The notes under the pieces are model-generated. The model had not been told where the DNA came from. It did no database searches and saw only the letters and a program-made list of their open reading frames with translations. DNA of 64,000 nucleotides from an uncultured Alistipes sp. (GTDB taxonomy: Bacteria > Bacteroidota > Bacteroidia > Bacteroidales > Rikenellaceae), in the NCBI GenBank assembly GCA_910583985.1, contig CAJTYA010000006.1:1-64000 (forward strand), in the 5' to 3' direction. Shown piece after piece: positions 25,592 to 34,109 of this stretch. Numbering within the stretch: position 1 is the stretch's first letter; each line of letters opens with the position of its first letter. The translations under genes and the position numbers were made by a program.

Positions 25592-26160
25592 TTCCGCATC
25601 CGGAGCTCATTTTACTTGTCTTTACATTCGATCGTCAATCCAATACAACAAAATGATCTTATTGAAATTTATTTATTTAAAACCCATCATATCATTCGAA
25701 GATAGACAAAGAAATTCTCCCTGCATATCGTTTCGACACTCCTTTCGATCCCATCGAAATATAACGATGAAATAAAAGCAGCTTACCTTCTTTAATCGAA
25801 GGATTTGTGCCGAAACGATGTGCCATGCAGGAATCGTGAATCCGTCAGACGAAGGGAAAGCTCTCCGCCGAATCCGTTATCCGACAGAATCGTGCGGCCG
25901 GCGCGAAAAGACACGCACGTCGCCTTCTCCGGAGCGAGGTCCGACTCCATAAGGACAGGGGAACAAGCGGAGCCGGCGAGCGGCACCACCGGAGTTCCGT
26001 CCTCGGAAGAACTTTCGCCGTGTTTCTTTTCGGCACGGCCGAACCGAGTCGGGGCCGGAACCTCTCGATCCGAAAGCGCAACCGCAGCCTGCGGACAAGG
26101 ACGGGCGGATGCGACGGCAGTGAAAGTTCTAACCGGAGCGACGCAAAACGGCAGGAACAC
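25592..26160. other. gene-free spacer
   Basis: AT-rich at the left (25600-25800) and GC-rich at the right. Short frames exist on both strands, but none resembles a known family or has a convincing start. Confidence 0.5.
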
Positions 26161-26193
26161 AAAAAAAGGATGCCCGCGACCGGAGCATCCTTT
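26161..26193 (-). terminator. intrinsic terminator of purE
   Basis: Nine-pair stem (26165-26173 with 26185-26193). On the minus strand GCATCC runs into seven T, 33 bases after the purE stop. Confidence 0.8.
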
Positions 26194-26225
26194 CCTATAT
26201 CGAACGGCAAATTCGGTCCGGCGGA

Positions 26226-26738
26226 TCAGTTCGTCTTGAACGGACGTTTGATCCCGGCGAGCTCGCGGTTGGCCTTTTCGATCTTTCCGGCCAGTTCGGC
26301 CTTGAAAGCGATCATCTTGCGCAGCAGCGCCTCGTCGCCCGATGCCAGAATCTGCACGGCCAGAATGGCCGCGTTCCGGGCCCCGTCCAAGGCCACGGTC
26401 GCCACGGGAATGCCCGAAGGCATTTGTAGAATCGACAGCACGCTGTCCCAGCCGTCGATCGAATTGGACGACTTGATGGGCACGCCGATGACGGGCACGG
26501 GCGTGAAAGCCGCCACGACGCCGGGCAAATGGGCCGCGCCGCCCGCTCCGGCGATGATGACCTTGATGCCGCGTTCATGGGCGCCTTTCGCGAAATCGGC
26601 GACCATTTCGGGCACGCGATGAGCCGACAGGGCGTTGATTTCGTAAGGGATTTCCATTTCGTCGAGCAGGGCGGCGGCCCCCTCCATGATCTTCATATCG
26701 GACGTGCTGCCCATGATAATACTGACTTTCGGTGTCAT
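26226..26738 (-). CDS. purE: N5-carboxyaminoimidazole ribonucleotide mutase, class I PurE
   Basis: 170 residues, full length. Catalyses N5-CAIR to CAIR in purine synthesis. Family signatures are visible: IIMGSTSDMKIMEGA near the N-terminus, SAHRVPEM with the catalytic His, then AGAGGAAHLPGVVAAFTPVPVIGVP and a C-terminal NAAILAVQIL helix. SAHR rather than the animal-type class II signature supports class I. Divergent from hpt, another purine gene, across a shared 109-base region with a palindromic promoter element. Confidence 0.95.
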   Translation of the reverse strand: MTPKVSIIMGSTSDMKIMEGAAALLDEMEIPYEINALSAHRVPEMVADFAKGAHERGIKVIIAGAGGAAHLPGVVAAFTPVPVIGVPIKSSNSIDGWDSVLSILQMPSGIPVATVALDGARNAAILAVQILASGDEALLRKMIAFKAELAGKIEKANRELAGIKRPFKTN

Positions 26739-26763
26739 CTGTTTCTCGTTTTTTATTTAAATA

Positions 26764-26780
26764 TTACTTTTGCAAAGTAA
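26764..26780. promoter_or_regulatory. palindromic promoter region shared by purE and hpt
   Basis: TTACTTTTGCAAAGTAA is a near-perfect palindrome. Plus strand: TACTTTTG (26765-26772) fits TAnnTTTG for hpt. Minus strand: TTACTTTG is one base off, for purE. The two -7 boxes overlap, so the promoters probably exclude each other or share one operator; that is inference. Confidence 0.5.
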
Positions 26781-26847
26781 AAAAGAAACGTCCGGATTTC
26801 ATAATGCCGGAGCGAAGATTCATCCGCTCGAAACGAAAATTCAGCCC

Positions 26848-27396
26848 ATGGAAGACAAGACGATCCGTCTCGACGACAAAACATTCAGGCTCTCGATTCC
26901 CTATGCCCGCATCGAAGCGGCCGTCGGGGAAACGGCCGGGCGCATCGACAGGGACTATGCCGGCAAGGAGCGGCCGCTGTTTGTCGGCGTGCTCAACGGC
27001 TCGTTCATGTACATGGCCGAATTGATGAAACATGTTTCGATGCCGTGCGAAATATCGTTCGTCCGCGTTTCGTCTTACGAAGGAACCGCTTCGACGGGCC
27101 GGGTCCGGGAGCTGCTCGGCCTCTCGGACGACATCGCCGGCCGGCACGTGATCGTCGTGGAAGACATCGTCGAGACCGGCGCCAGCATCGAACACATCAA
27201 AGCCATGCTGCGCGAACGCGGTGCGGCCAGCGTGGCCGTGACGGCCCTGCTGTTCAAGCCCGACTGCCTGAAAACGGGGACGCCGCCCGAATACTGCGCC
27301 CTGACGATTCCCGACCGGTTCATTGTCGGATTCGGGTTGGATTACAACCAACTGGGGCGAAACCTCAAAGATATTTACGAAATCGTCCATGAATAA
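26848..27396 (+). CDS. hpt: hypoxanthine phosphoribosyltransferase
   Basis: 182 residues from the ATG at 26848; upstream in-frame residues are not conserved in character and run back into the promoter. Salvages hypoxanthine/guanine to IMP/GMP. VVEDIVETGASIEHIKAML is the PRPP-binding loop, RPLFVGVLNGSFMYMAELMKH the N-terminal nucleotide fold, FIVGFGLDYNQLGRNLKDIY the conserved C-terminal segment. Its stop lies inside the start of queE (overlap 8 bases). Confidence 0.93.
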   Translation: MEDKTIRLDDKTFRLSIPYARIEAAVGETAGRIDRDYAGKERPLFVGVLNGSFMYMAELMKHVSMPCEISFVRVSSYEGTASTGRVRELLGLSDDIAGRHVIVVEDIVETGASIEHIKAMLRERGAASVAVTALLFKPDCLKTGTPPEYCALTIPDRFIVGFGLDYNQLGRNLKDIYEIVHE

Positions 27397-28012
27397 CGAT
27401 CCGTTCAAAGGCGGCCGCAAGCTGCCGCTCGTAGAAGATTTCTACACGATACAGGGAGAGGGATTCCATACGGGAAAGCCCGCCTATTTCATCCGTCTGG
27501 GCGGCTGCGACGTGGGCTGCCGCTGGTGCGACGCCAAAATCACATGGAACCCGAAGGCGTACCCTCCGACGGACGTGGACCGGATCGTGGAGCGCGCCTG
27601 CTCCTTTCCGGCACAGGCCATCGTCATCACCGGAGGCGAACCGTCGCTTTATCCGCTCGACTACCTGACCGGGGCGCTCAAGGAGCGGGGGCTGGAAATC
27701 TTCCTCGAAACTTCCGGCGCCCATCCGCTCAGCGGACGGTTCGACTGGATATGCCTGTCGCCCAAGAAGCAACATCCCCCGCGCGAAGAAATTCTCGCGC
27801 AGGCCGGCGAGCTCAAAGTCATCGTCGAAACCGAAGACGATTTCGAATGGGCCGAGCGCAACGCCGCCCGGACGAACGGTGCGTGTCGGCTCTATCTGCA
27901 ACCCGAATGGAGCCGCTTCGACAGCGTGATCGCGCCGACGGTCGAATACGTCAAAGCGCACCCGAAGTGGAACATCTCGATCCAGACACACAAATACATG
28001 CGCATTCCGTAA
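27389..28012 (+). CDS. queE: 7-carboxy-7-deazaguanine synthase, radical SAM
   Basis: 207 residues starting MNNDPFKGG, overlapping the end of hpt. A radical-SAM enzyme of queuosine/7-deazaguanine synthesis. The cluster motif is C40-DVG-C44-RW-C47, followed by VITGGEPSLYPLDYL; the N-terminal PLVEDFYTIQGEGFHTGKPAYFIRLGGC is the QueE signature. LSPKKQHPP and the C-terminal NISIQTHKYMRIP also fit. Substrate (CPH4) comes from QueD, which is not encoded in this window. Confidence 0.94.
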   Translation: MNNDPFKGGRKLPLVEDFYTIQGEGFHTGKPAYFIRLGGCDVGCRWCDAKITWNPKAYPPTDVDRIVERACSFPAQAIVITGGEPSLYPLDYLTGALKERGLEIFLETSGAHPLSGRFDWICLSPKKQHPPREEILAQAGELKVIVETEDDFEWAERNAARTNGACRLYLQPEWSRFDSVIAPTVEYVKAHPKWNISIQTHKYMRIP

Positions 28013-28901
28013 GGCAGCTCGCACTCGCTCCGGGAAGGAAATCGTTCGTGCAGTCCGCTTCCCCTCAGGCAGCATTCCTCCCTCGCAAGGCTGCTAAAAC
28101 ACCCCCGGTCGGGTGCAGGCGCTCCGCACCCGGAGAGTGCGGACAGGGGCAGGGCTTTCCGGACGAAGCAAAAGTGCGCACGAATGTTCTGCCAACGACC
28201 GGCCGCATGCAGGGGCCCCGCCGCAATGCCGGAGAGTATCCGGCCGGTCGTCTCCGTTTCTCACACGAAGAAAAACGTGCGGCGCGACGGAAAGAAAGCA
28301 CAGGCGAAGGAAAAGGCACAGAAAATTACGTCCGGGAATTTCCGGACATCCGTCTTCTTCGGAACAAAAAATCCGAGAGTTTTTCCATCGGGTCAACGCC
28401 ACCGGACCGACAATCCGGAAAAGTCGTATAAAAGTCTCTCGGTTACGCGGTTAACGGAAGATATATTCCTGTGTTTCGGAACAAGGCCGGACCGGTCGAG
28501 GCCGAAAGAGAGTACGCGTTTCGCATTTCCACGGCGGCCCGTTCGTCGGGCGAACCGGAACACGGCACGCATATCTCCGGCTTCGACAATCGGGGGGGGG
28601 ACGACCGCCTCCGAAAGATGCGGTATTCGGAAAACGCCGCATCTCTCGGAGGATCGGGAAATAGGGAAGCGCACATGAAAATCCGATAACGAGCCACAAA
28701 ATACGGACCGGGCCGCAGAGAATGATTCTCTGCGGCCCGATTCGTATACGATCGCTTTCCCGACAAGTTTACGACCGGCTGCGACCCGTCGGATCGAGGT
28801 CTGCTCATTTTCCTCTGCCGACGACACGGAAAAGATTTCCTGCCTTTTCACGAACGTCGACGAACGAAAAAACGACGCCCCGAACCGCCCGCCGGAACGG
28901 T
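28013..28901. other. 889-base gene-free, hairpin-rich spacer
   Basis: No frame resembles a protein. Long-range complementarity is obvious: an 11-base arm near 28193 (ACGACCGGCCG) with its complement near 28245, a 16-base arm 28608-28623 with 28637-28652 (one mismatch), and the 14-pair hairpin at 28709. GC is as high as in coding DNA. It could hold a structured RNA, decayed genes or several terminators. Confidence 0.5.
28709..28739. terminator. strong hairpin downstream of pyk
   Basis: A 14-pair perfect stem (28709-28722 with 28726-28739) closed by TGA. T tracts on either side are weak. It lies about 160 bases past the pyk stop and may end transcription from both sides. Confidence 0.5.
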
Positions 28902-30353
28902 CTACCGGATGCTCATGGCCTTGTGTTCGAGGTTCAGCACATTGCCGATTTCGAGGAACGAAGCGCCCTTGGACGCGCCGAAGCTGCCGCCTACCACGAC
29001 GATCAGGTCTTCCTTCGAGAGCCATTTCCGGTCTTCGAGGTAGTACAGGATGTTGAGCAGGAAACTCTCGTGGTTGATGGCCGGCTCGCAGTATATGGCA
29101 TGGATGCCGTACGAGAGAGCCAGTTGGCGCATGACGCTCCGCCGGTAACATACGGCATAGACCGGCTTCTGGCCCCGGAAAGCGGCCAGATAACGCCCGG
29201 TCCGCCCCGACAGCGTGTCGATGACGATGGCCTTGACCGGCAGATTGATGCAGGCCCGGACGGCCGAACGCGAAAGCTGGGCCGTTATTTCGTTGTTGAT
29301 GCGCACCAAATTCAGATCGAGGTTGGGTCCGTTGTTCACCTCGTCGTTTTCGATTTCGCGCGCCACACGCGCCATCGTGGCCACCGCTTCCACCGGGTAC
29401 TGACCGTTGGCGGTCTCGCCGCTGAGCATCACCGCATCGACCCGTTGGTAGATGGCGTTGGCCACATCGCTGATTTCGGCCCTCGTGGGGCGCGGATGGT
29501 CGATCATCGTGTGGAGCATCTGCGTGGCGATGATGACGGGCTTCTTGCTCTCGATGCACTTGTTGACCAGCAGGCGTTGGGTGACGGGAATCCGCTCGGC
29601 GGGAATTTCCACGCCCAGATCGCCCCGCGCCACCATGATGCCGTAGGTCACGTCGAGAATTTCGTCGATGTTGTCGATGCCCTCGCGGTTCTCGATCTTG
29701 GAAATGACCTTGATCGGGCTGTTCCGCTCTTCGAGAATGCGCTTGACGGCCAGCACGTCGTTTTTCGTGCGGACGAAAGAGTGGGCGATGAAGTCGATGT
29801 CCATGTCGATCGCCCAGCGGATGAACGTGTGGTCCCGCTCCGTGATCGACGGCAGATCGATGGGGACGCCGGGGATATTGACGCTCTTGCGGGCCTTGAT
29901 GACGCCGCCGTTCTGCGCCTCGCACAGCAGCGTACCGTCGCGCTTGCCCACAACCCGGAGCTCCAGCTCGCCGTCGTCGATGAGGATGGCCGCCCCTTCG
30001 GGAACGGCGTCGTAGACGGAGGCGTCGTTCAGGTAGACCGTCCCGTCGTCCGAAGGCAGGTCGTCGGCCGTTCCCCTCATGCGGACCGTATCGCCGGCCG
30101 CCACGGGGATGCCGTTTTCGAAAGAGGGCTTCATGCCCGTCACCCGGATTTCGGGGCCCTTCGTGTCGATGATGATGGCGATATTTTCGGAAACTTTCCG
30201 CACGTTGTCCACGATCTTCGTGGCCCCTTCGGGCGTGAGGTGGGCCGAATTGATGCGCACGGCGTTCATGCCGGCCTCGTAGAGAGCCCGGATGAATTCG
30301 ACCTCGCAGTGACGGTCCGAAACGGTGGCGATGATCTTCGTCTTCTTATCCAT
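28902..30353 (-). CDS. pyk: pyruvate kinase
   Basis: 483 residues, full length. Converts phosphoenolpyruvate and ADP to pyruvate and ATP. KTKIIATVSDRHCEVEFIRALYEAGMNAVRINSAH is the N-terminal barrel start, IIIDTKGPEIR the substrate region. VISKIENREGIDNIDEILDVTYGIMVARGDLGVEIP carries the active-site Lys and metal ligands, followed by SGETANGQYPVEAV. The ATG is 3 bases from the aroQ stop, so the two are co-transcribed with aroQ first. Confidence 0.95.
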   Translation of the reverse strand: MDKKTKIIATVSDRHCEVEFIRALYEAGMNAVRINSAHLTPEGATKIVDNVRKVSENIAIIIDTKGPEIRVTGMKPSFENGIPVAAGDTVRMRGTADDLPSDDGTVYLNDASVYDAVPEGAAILIDDGELELRVVGKRDGTLLCEAQNGGVIKARKSVNIPGVPIDLPSITERDHTFIRWAIDMDIDFIAHSFVRTKNDVLAVKRILEERNSPIKVISKIENREGIDNIDEILDVTYGIMVARGDLGVEIPAERIPVTQRLLVNKCIESKKPVIIATQMLHTMIDHPRPTRAEISDVANAIYQRVDAVMLSGETANGQYPVEAVATMARVAREIENDEVNNGPNLDLNLVRINNEITAQLSRSAVRACINLPVKAIVIDTLSGRTGRYLAAFRGQKPVYAVCYRRSVMRQLALSYGIHAIYCEPAINHESFLLNILYYLEDRKWLSKEDLIVVVGGSFGASKGASFLEIGNVLNLEHKAMSIR

Positions 30354-30356
30354 AAG

Positions 30357-30812
30357 CTATTCGTTTTTTGCCGTACAGGTTTCTTCGCCGGAGGGTCGTC
30401 CGAGCAGAGCGAGGACACCCAGCCGGTAGGAGTCGAGACCGAATCCCATGATCGATCCCTTGCACTTGGGAGCGATGAGCGACACGTGGCGGTAGGACTC
30501 ACGGGCCAGTATGCAAGAAATGTGCACCTCGACGACCGGAACGGAAATTCCGCCGATGGCGTCGGCTATGGCGATCGACGTATGGGTATAGGCTCCGGCA
30601 TTGAGCACGACGCCGTCCGCATCGTACCGGGCGGCGTGCAGGCGGTCGACGATCTCGCCCTCGATGTTGGACTGGAAATATTCTATCGTCGCTTGGGGAA
30701 ACGCTCCGCGCAACTCTTCGAGGTAGGACTCGAAAGTCCGCTCGCCGTAAATGCCTTTTTCCCGCTGCCCCAGCAGGTTCAGGTTGGGCCCGTTGAGAAT
30801 CAAGATTTTCAT
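30357..30812 (-). CDS. aroQ: 3-dehydroquinate dehydratase, type II
   Basis: 151 residues from MKILILNGPNLNLLGQREKGIYG, the classic type II start; an upstream in-frame ATG would add 13 residues but overlaps the promoter region. Catalyses the third step of the shikimate pathway. The catalytic Tyr is in GIYGERTF, NAGAYTHTSIAI carries the substrate Asn, and VEVHIS the active-site His. The later segment (ARESYRHVSLIAPKCKGSIMGFGLDSY) matches the family. Dodecameric cytosolic enzyme in known cases. Confidence 0.94.
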   Translation of the reverse strand: MKILILNGPNLNLLGQREKGIYGERTFESYLEELRGAFPQATIEYFQSNIEGEIVDRLHAARYDADGVVLNAGAYTHTSIAIADAIGGISVPVVEVHISCILARESYRHVSLIAPKCKGSIMGFGLDSYRLGVLALLGRPSGEETCTAKNE

Positions 30813-30859
30813 CGGAAACTTCTGTTTTTCTGTTTTTCGAACATTTTTCACTTCCGATG

Positions 30860-30899
30860 CAAAAATACATCAGCGAATCGAATATTTCGCATATTTTTG
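30860..30899. promoter_or_regulatory. divergent promoters for aroQ-pyk and thiL
   Basis: Perfect TAnnTTTG boxes on both strands: TATTTTTG on the plus strand (30892-30899), 31 bases before thiL, and TATTTTTG on the minus strand (30860-30867), 48 bases before aroQ. Matching -33 elements are weak. Confidence 0.6.
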
Positions 30900-30929
30900 C
30901 GATAATTTAACAAACACTACCACACGGGC

Positions 30930-31880
30930 ATGCAGCTTTCACAATTGGGCGAATTCGGCCTGATCGACCTCATCCGCAAGCGCTTTTCGGACATTCCCTC
31001 CGGCCCTATGTTCGGCATAGGCGACGACTGCGCCGTCATCCCCTGCGACGGGAAGCACTCGCTGGTCGTAACGACCGACATGATGGTCGAGGACATCCAT
31101 TTTCTGCGCACGGCGATCACGCCCCGGCTTCTGGGGCGCAAATCCCTTGCCACGAATCTGAGCGACGTGGCGGCCATGGGCGCCTCGCCCGTAGCCACGT
31201 TCCTTTCGGTGGCCCTGCCCCGCGACGTTTCGGCAGCATGGGCCGAAGCGTTCGTCGAAGGCTACCGCAGCCTCTCGGCCGAATTCGGCGTGCCGCTGCT
31301 CGGCGGCGACACGACCTCCTCGGCCGGAGCGGTCGTCGTCAGCGTAACGGCCGTGGGCCGGGCGGACAACGACTCGATCAAATACAGGAGCTCGGCCCGG
31401 CCCGGAGACCGTATCTTCGTAACCGGTACGCTGGGCGACTCGGCACGCGGCCTGCTCGACATCAAGGCGGGAAAAACGGACACGGAATTCGCCGCGATCC
31501 ATCACGACCCCTCGCCCCGCGTCCGGGAAGGGGAGTGGTTGGGCACACGGCCCGAAGTGCACGCCATGATGGACCTCTCGGACGGGTTGGCCTCGGACCT
31601 CGTGCATATCCTCGCGGCTTCGGGCGTCGCGGCCGAAATCGAACTGGAATCCCTTCCCACCCGCACCTCGGTCGAACTGGCCGTCACGGGAGGAGAGGAT
31701 TACGAGCTGCTGCTGACGGTCGAAGAGGGAGCGGCCGAACGGCTGAACCGGGCCTACGAGCAGCGGTTCGGCATCCGGCTCCGCGAAATAGGACGCATTG
31801 CGGACGGAACGCCCGCGATCCGCTGGAAACGGCAGGGCGAAGCGATCGCTCCGGACTGGCACGGGTTCCGCCACTTCTGA
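30930..31880 (+). CDS. thiL: thiamine-monophosphate kinase
   Basis: 316 residues. Phosphorylates thiamine phosphate to thiamine diphosphate. LSQLGEFGLIDLIRKRF is the family start and GIGDDCAVIPCDG carries the Mg/ATP-binding Asp pair. TTDMMVEDIHF, LGRKSLATNLSDVAAMGASPVATFLSVALP and MMDLSDGLASDLVHIL follow in the expected order, with GGEDYELLLTV near the C-terminus. Probably a single-gene transcript; a long hairpin follows and thiD lies 273 bases downstream. Confidence 0.95.
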   Translation: MQLSQLGEFGLIDLIRKRFSDIPSGPMFGIGDDCAVIPCDGKHSLVVTTDMMVEDIHFLRTAITPRLLGRKSLATNLSDVAAMGASPVATFLSVALPRDVSAAWAEAFVEGYRSLSAEFGVPLLGGDTTSSAGAVVVSVTAVGRADNDSIKYRSSARPGDRIFVTGTLGDSARGLLDIKAGKTDTEFAAIHHDPSPRVREGEWLGTRPEVHAMMDLSDGLASDLVHILAASGVAAEIELESLPTRTSVELAVTGGEDYELLLTVEEGAAERLNRAYEQRFGIRLREIGRIADGTPAIRWKRQGEAIAPDWHGFRHF

Positions 31881-31894
31881 TCCAACTCCGAAAC

Positions 31895-31940
31895 CCGGTC
31901 CCGGTCGGGGTGCGAGAAGATCGCCGCGGTCCGGGACCGG
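31895..31940 (+). terminator. long-loop hairpin after thiL
   Basis: Ten-pair perfect GC-rich stem (31895-31904 with 31931-31940), 26-base loop, 15 bases after the thiL stop, without a T tract. A transcript end is plausible but not certain. Confidence 0.4.
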
Positions 31941-32153
31941 CCGGCTTGTCGGCATCGTTTCCGTATCGGTTTTTCCGACGGAAAATTCCGGACGCATTTT
32001 CCGAACCCTTCCCGTTTCTGTCCTGAACGAAAGCGGACCGGCGGGCGGAAGCAGCCGGATCGGCGGAGTGCCGACCCTCGAAAGCATCGGCCGGCGACGA
32101 ACATTTGTGCCGGCGGACTCCGCAATGCGATAAAGTTTCGTTATCTTCGCGAC

Positions 32154-32966
32154 ATGGAAGCATTCAAGAAGGTCCTTTCGATAGCGGGCTCCGACAGCGG
32201 AGGCGGAGCGGGCATACAGGCCGATCTGAAAACCGTCTCGGCCTGCGGCTGTTATGCGATGACGGCCATTACGGCCGTCACGGTCCAGAACACGAAAGGC
32301 GTTTCGGACGTACACGTCGTGCCTGCCCCGGTCGTCGGAGCGCAGATCGAAGCCGTGCTCGACGACATCGGAGCCGACGCCGTCAAGTTAGGCATGCTGC
32401 CCACCGAAGCCTGCGTCGGGGAGGTCGCGCGGCTGCTCGGCCAATACCGCATCGGGCAGGTCGTTGCCGACCCCGTGATGGTGGCCACGTCCGGCGACCA
32501 GCTCATCGACGAAAGGGCGGCGGACGCCATTCTGCGCCATATCTTCCCGCTGGCTGCGGTGGTGACGCCCAACGTGCCCGAAGCCGAATTCATCACCGGA
32601 ATGAAAATCGCCTCCGAGGCCGACTTTCCCGAAGCCGCCGCCCGGATTCGGAAACTGGGCGCGAAAGCCGTACTGCTGAAGGCCGGTCACTTCGCCGACC
32701 GCTTTCTCTGCGAATACCTGTTCACCGAGGAAGGGTGCACGACCTACTGCTACGAACGGATCGACACGCCCAACACGCACGGAACGGGATGTACGCTCTC
32801 GTCGGCCGTCGCCTCTTTCCTTGCCTTGGGGCACCCGTTGCCCGAAGCCGTGCGACGGGCCGAAGAGTACGTGCACGGGGCCATCGCCGCCGGACGGGAC
32901 TATCGCCTCGGAGGGGGGCACGGTCCGGTCCATCATTTTTACCGCTTCGAAAAGGCATTCGGCTAA
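32154..32966 (+). CDS. thiD: hydroxymethylpyrimidine/phosphomethylpyrimidine kinase
   Basis: 270 residues. Phosphorylates the thiamine pyrimidine precursor twice. VLSIAGSDSGGGAGIQADLKT is the defining N-terminal motif; AVKLGMLPT, VVADPVMVATSGDQLID, VVTPNVPEAEFI and the anion-hole region THGTGCTLSSAVASFLALG follow. No TPP riboswitch is visible in the 273 bases before it. DivIC starts 12 bases after the stop. Confidence 0.95.
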   Translation: MEAFKKVLSIAGSDSGGGAGIQADLKTVSACGCYAMTAITAVTVQNTKGVSDVHVVPAPVVGAQIEAVLDDIGADAVKLGMLPTEACVGEVARLLGQYRIGQVVADPVMVATSGDQLIDERAADAILRHIFPLAAVVTPNVPEAEFITGMKIASEADFPEAAARIRKLGAKAVLLKAGHFADRFLCEYLFTEEGCTTYCYERIDTPNTHGTGCTLSSAVASFLALGHPLPEAVRRAEEYVHGAIAAGRDYRLGGGHGPVHHFYRFEKAFG

Positions 32967-32978
32967 ACGGACACGAAG

Positions 32979-33263
32979 ATGAACGCGATAGGGAAATTTT
33001 TCAACGACAGGCGCCTGTGGGTCATCACCATAGCCGTGTTCGTGCTGGTCGTCGCCGTGTTCGACAAGAACAACCTGATCGAGGCTTGGAGGCTCCGGCA
33101 GAAAATCAACGAGCTCGAAGCCCAGAAAGAGTATTACCAGCAGAAAATCACCGAAGACAGCACGATCCTCGAAAACCTGCGCGACGACGACTTTCTGGAG
33201 CGATACGCCCGCGAGCACTATCTGATGAAACGCAAGGACGAAACGATCTATCTGCTGCGATGA
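32979..33263 (+). CDS. septum formation initiator family protein (DivIC/FtsB)
   Basis: 94 residues: a short cytoplasmic tail, one membrane helix (about 13-29), then a coiled coil (about 33-66; RLRQKINELEAQKEYYQQKI) and a conserved C-terminal segment (LERYAREHYLMKRKDETIYLL). This layout matches FtsB/DivIC, a bitopic divisome protein that pairs with FtsL. Coupling to thiD (12-base gap) is an operon arrangement without obvious shared function. Confidence 0.88.
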   Translation: MNAIGKFFNDRRLWVITIAVFVLVVAVFDKNNLIEAWRLRQKINELEAQKEYYQQKITEDSTILENLRDDDFLERYAREHYLMKRKDETIYLLR

Positions 33264-34009
33264 CGCGGCGGCGGGAAGCGGACTTTCCGGCACACCCGGC
33301 AGAAAGAATCCGCAGGCCCCCGCATCGAAAGTCTCCGTACCGACCCTTCGGGGAAACGTTCCCGCACTCTTCCGGAAGCGGGAGCTGCCGTTTTGCATTC
33401 GCGCGTTCGCAGCCCGCGTAACCGGCCTCCCGCTTCGACGACGTTCGTTCCTCGGCGAGTCATATTCGACTCTTCGGCAAGGGGTACGGTCGCGGCGTTC
33501 GTGCGTGCGGATCGTTTTATTCATACAGGATATATCGGGGTGTTCCTCTGTCGGTCTTCCGACGGATCGTGCGCCTCGTAAAGCCGTTCGAACGGAAAAC
33601 GACCGGTCTCTTTTCGAAATTCAGGGTCGGACGGCAGCTTTCGACCGTTACGCCGACAACCGGTATTCGCCGTGTCCGCAATGCCAGAGGCCGACTCGTT
33701 TCATAAGCATCGGACGCAAAAGGGGCTCGGACAGACCGTCCTTTTATTCGTACAAAGCCGACTCGAAAAACGATAATTTTTCCGTTCGAAAATCCACGCG
33801 ACACCGAAGCGATGCCCATCGGGATTCGAGCCGGAATACCGACGACATTCCGTAAACGACCTGTCGTCGGCATACAGACTCGCGCTCCGTCCCTATCCAT
33901 ATTTCGTTTCGCCGCGGATTCCGACGGGGGGAGAGGAGGCCGACGGACATGACGGACCGTTTCCCCGAAAAACGACGGGGATCTAACCCGGACGGCCACC
34001 GCATCAAGA
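33264..34009. other. gene-free spacer
   Basis: About 750 bases between divIC and the ptb-buk operon with no recognisable protein on either strand. GC-rich with short inverted repeats (for example CCCGC...GCGGG near 33362-33388). Frames are Arg-rich and lack family resemblance. Confidence 0.5.
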
Positions 34010-34054
34010 TTTCCGGGGAAAGGATTCGGACAGAACCGAACCTTTCCCCGGAAA
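34010..34054 (-). terminator. long hairpin ending the ptb-buk operon
   Basis: The arms 34010-34029 and 34036-34054 pair over 19 positions with one bulged A and a 6-base loop. It lies 55 bases past the buk stop. No clear T tract follows on the minus strand (TCTTGATG), so it may act as an RNA-stabilising end. Confidence 0.6.
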
Positions 34055-34109
34055 CATATCCTCGCATCGCACGTCACCCGGCCCGTTTTCCGAGCCGCGC
34101 CGCCACGCG

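Noticed and set aside
25805..26239. 144-codon plus-strand frame before purE
   Set aside because: Runs through the purE terminator and into the purE 3' end; no motif and no promoter box.
31881..32153. TPP riboswitch upstream of thiD
   Set aside because: No CUGAGA or the second thi-box element is present; only GC-rich hairpins are seen.
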